Source of the DNA: Sapria himalayana
Taxonomy: Eukaryota; Streptophyta; Magnoliopsida; Malpighiales; Rafflesiaceae
Assembly (NCBI GenBank): GCA_029783825.1
Contig: JAREIK010002966.1
Span: 521,551 to 585,550 of the forward strand
DNA length: 64,000 bases
Direction: 5' to 3'
Part shown: one piece after another, positions 60,932 through 64,000 of the stretch
Position numbering within the stretch: position 1 is the first letter of the stretch
How the letters are laid out: every line of letters starts with the position of its first letter
Position numbers and translations under genes: made by a program
The notes under the pieces: model-generated
Told to the model about the DNA's origin: nothing
Databases searched by the model: none
Seen by the model: the letters and a program-made list of their open reading frames with translations, nothing else

Positions 60932-63505
60932 AGACAGATAAATAGGTAGATAAGAGAAATAAATAAACAAATAGATAGACAGATAGATAGACAAATAGAC
61001 ATACATGTAGATAGATAGATATAGACAGATAGATAGATGGGTAGATATAGATTGATAGATGTATAGATAGACAGAACATTGATGAATAAATAATGGATAT
61101 ATAGAAGGATATATAGTCGGATAGATTGATGTATATAAAGATGGATAAATAGATCTAAAGTGAAACAGATAGATTGATAGATAGCTAGTCGCATAGATAG
61201 ATGGATAGATAGATGAATAAATATACAGATAGATCAACAAATAGATAGAAGGATAGAAAGATGGTTGGATAAAAGGATAGATAGATGGATAGATAGATCG
61301 ATAGATAAATAATGGGTAGATAGACAAAGAGATAAATAGACAGATACATAGATAATTTGATAGATAGATAGATAAATAGAAAGATAGATCAATAGATAGA
61401 TAAATACATAGATAAATAGATACATAGACAGATATAGACAAATTTATAAAGATATTTATAAACAGATAGATAGACTAATAGATAAAAAGATAGATATATA
61501 GTCAGATAGATGAATAGTTAGATATATTGATAGATTGACTAATAGATATATAGTTAGATTGATTGATTGATTGATAGGCAAATAGATATATAGATAGATA
61601 GATAGACAGAAAGTTAGACAAAAAGATTGACAGATAGATAGACCTAGATATATAGATATATCCATGATAGATTGATAGATATATAGATAGAAAATAGATA
61701 GATAAATTTTCAAATATATAGATAAACATATTAACAGATAGATTGACAACTAGCTAGACAGATAGATAGACAAATAGATAGACAATCAGATTGACAGATA
61801 GATTGATAGACAGAGAGATAAATAGACGTTTAGACATATATATAGGCAGATATATAGATAGATAGACTTATAATTAGATAACCCTTTTAGATAGACAGAA
61901 AGATGGATTGACATATTGACAGACATATAGGCATATAGATAGATTTATAGATTGATTGGTAGATAGACAATTAGATAATTAGATAGATAGCCACACAGAT
62001 AGACACATAGATAGATAGATAAATATACATATAGATAGATAGATATACATATTGATAGATAGATTGATAGACAGACAGACAGATAGATAGATAAATAAAT
62101 AGATAGATAGACAGATAGACCAATAAATAGATAGATAGATAGACTAATAGATAGATAGACATATAGATGCATAAATAGACATATACATATACAGACATAT
62201 ATAGATAGATAGACAGATAGATAGATAGATAGATAGACCAATAGACTGATAAATAGATAGATAGATAGACTAATAGATAGTCAGACATATAGATGCATAA
62301 ATAGATATATACATATACAAACATATAGACAAAGAGTTAGATATATAGATTCACTAATAGACAAATAGATAGATAGACATATAGATAGATAGATAGATAG
62401 ATGAATTGATAGATAAATAGTTAGATAGATAGAAAGATAGATGCACATATAGATTGATAGATAATTATACAAAAGATTGATAGATAAATAGATATATGGA
62501 CAGATAGATATATAGCTAGATAGATAGTCAGATATATAGATAAATAGATATATTATTAGACAGAAAGATAAGCAGATTATAGATAGATAGATGGTCAGAT
62601 AGATAGACCGGTAGATAGACAGATAGATATACATATTTATAGATAGATTGATATACAGATAGTTAGATAGATTCATAAACTGATATATTGACAAATAGAT
62701 AGACAAATCGATCAAAAGAAAGACAAAAGATATACAGTTGGATAGACAGATAGTTTGACAGATAAATAGATAGATAGATAGAATGTTAGATAGATATATA
62801 TAGAGATATATATAGACAATTCGATGGATAGATTGATATACAGATATATTGACTAAAAAAGGTATATATATATATATATAGAGATAGATAGATAAATTGA
62901 TATATTGATAAATAAAAAGATAGATATAGAGATAATTAGATAGATAGATAGATAGATTAATTGATAGACAGATAAATAGACAGACAGATAGTTAGATAAA
63001 TAACAGACATATAGACAGACATATAGTTTGATATATAGATAGACATATAAATAGACATATAGATAGACAAATAGATAGATTAACATATAGATAGATAAAT
63101 AGATAGATAGACAAATAGATAGACAAATAGGCCAACATATAGATAGAAAAGACATATATACATATAGATATACCGACATATAGACAAACAGATAAACAGA
63201 AAGATAGATAGATATATATATATATATATATATAGACAGATAGACAGATAAATAAATAGATCTAGATATAGATATAAAGATAGACAGAAAGAAAGATAGA
63301 TAAATAGGTAGATAGATAGATAGATACTTAGATAGATAGATATTAAGAAAGATAGATAAACAGATAGATAGATAAATAATTTGATAGATATGTAGATAAA
63401 TAGATAGACATATAGTTAGGTAGAAAGTTAGAAAAATAGATAGAAATAAAGATAGACATTTTAAAAGATAGATTGATATACATATAGTTAGACATATAGA
63501 TAAAT

Positions 63506-63542
<37 letters not shown>

Positions 63543-64000
63543 TAAAGATAGTGAAATATATAGACAGATAGATAGATATTTAGATAGATTGATTCATAGA
63601 TAAATAGATAGAAAGATAGATAGATAGAAAGTTTGTTAGACAGACAGATTGATTGCTTGATTGAAAAATAAATAATCAAATATATATACAGATAGATAGA
63701 TTAATAGATAATAGATAAATATATAAATAGATATATAATGAGATATGCAAATAGGAAGATAGATTGATTAATAGACATACAAATAGATAGATAGATAGAT
63801 TAATAGATAGATAGATAAATAGACAAATAAAGTGATAGATGGACAAATCGATAGTTAGCTAGATAAATAGACAAATAGACAAATATATAGATAGATAGAT
63901 ATATATATATATATATATATAAAGATAAATAGACATATAGAAATATAGAGACATTCACAGATAGATAGATAGATAGATAGACATACAGATAGACAGATAG
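60932..64000 (+). repeat. GATA tetranucleotide array 4
   Basis: Degenerate GATA array with GATA on the plus strand, at least 3.07 kb and running off the window. It includes TA runs (62863-62880, 63212-63232, 63509-63536, 63900-63920) and a 126-bp tandem duplication near 62040-62330. Confidence 0.98.
62040..62330 (+). repeat. 126-bp tandem duplication in array 4
   Basis: GATGCATAAATAGACATATA at 62166 recurs as GATGCATAAATAGATATATA at 62292, a spacing of 126 bp. The flanks also match in order (ACCAATA.A.TGATAAATAG, GACTAATAGATAG). Confidence 0.8.

Overview
The window looks like heterochromatic, repeat-dominated nuclear DNA of a flowering plant. The evidence is plant-type CACTA (En/Spm) transposases with Transpos_assoc, Transposase_21, DUF4218 and DUF4216 regions, a plant L1 LINE with a DUF4283/zinc-knuckle ORF1, a hAT end of plant type, and decayed copies of plant ARM-repeat and ARF genes with plant-like AT-rich introns. 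No intact host gene, tRNA or rRNA was recognised. Long open frames are mostly by-products of simple repeats. All comparisons were made by eye, and boundaries are approximate to about 10-50 bases unless given as exact.

Layout. 1-6488: degenerate GATA array 1. 6489-9440: L1 LINE with many breaks, lacking its 3' half. 9590-10010: short GC-rich element with 10-bp flanking repeats. 10830-11745: reverse-strand fragment of an ARIA-like ARM-repeat gene with introns kept. 12515-16246: CACTA element F, genes on the minus strand, broken in a transposase exon by a second CACTA end at 16247. 16247-26190: element D/A, apparently a CACTA deletion derivative with no transposase genes; it holds a ~540-bp AT-rich satellite, an ARF retrocopy with a 17-bp target duplication and a Ty3/gypsy RNase H scrap. 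26190-30464: GATA array 2, with GATA on the minus strand. 30465-33530: element H, which is CACTA 3' sequence with two trinucleotide arrays and a TnpA pseudogene on the minus strand. 33535-33725: one arm of a foldback element. 33726-43366: GATA array 3. 43367-about 52375: element B/E, CACTA 5' leader, hAT fragment, TPase C-terminus, TnpA pseudogene and 3' region carrying a GAGCTC-rich foldback insertion. 52376-60931: element C, with a CACTA terminus, 5' region, the same ~540-bp satellite, a TPase pseudogene and a truncated TnpA start. 60932-64000: GATA array 4.

How it fits together. At least four related CACTA copies (D/A, H, B/E, C) and one diverged copy (F) are nested or abutted. They share modular non-coding parts: subterminal TAGCTAGGGA-type repeats, ATACTCAGTAT quasi-palindrome arrays, GCT/ACC trinucleotide arrays and the AT satellite. 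About 23.5 kb (roughly 37 percent) of the window is GATA-type tetranucleotide. Its arrays repeatedly begin or end inside CACTA sequence, twice in the same place class (5' leader) and the same polarity. The arrays may therefore travel with, or be seeded by, this CACTA family; that is inference. TPase (in C) and TnpA (in E and H) persist only as broken genes, so nothing here looks able to move by itself.
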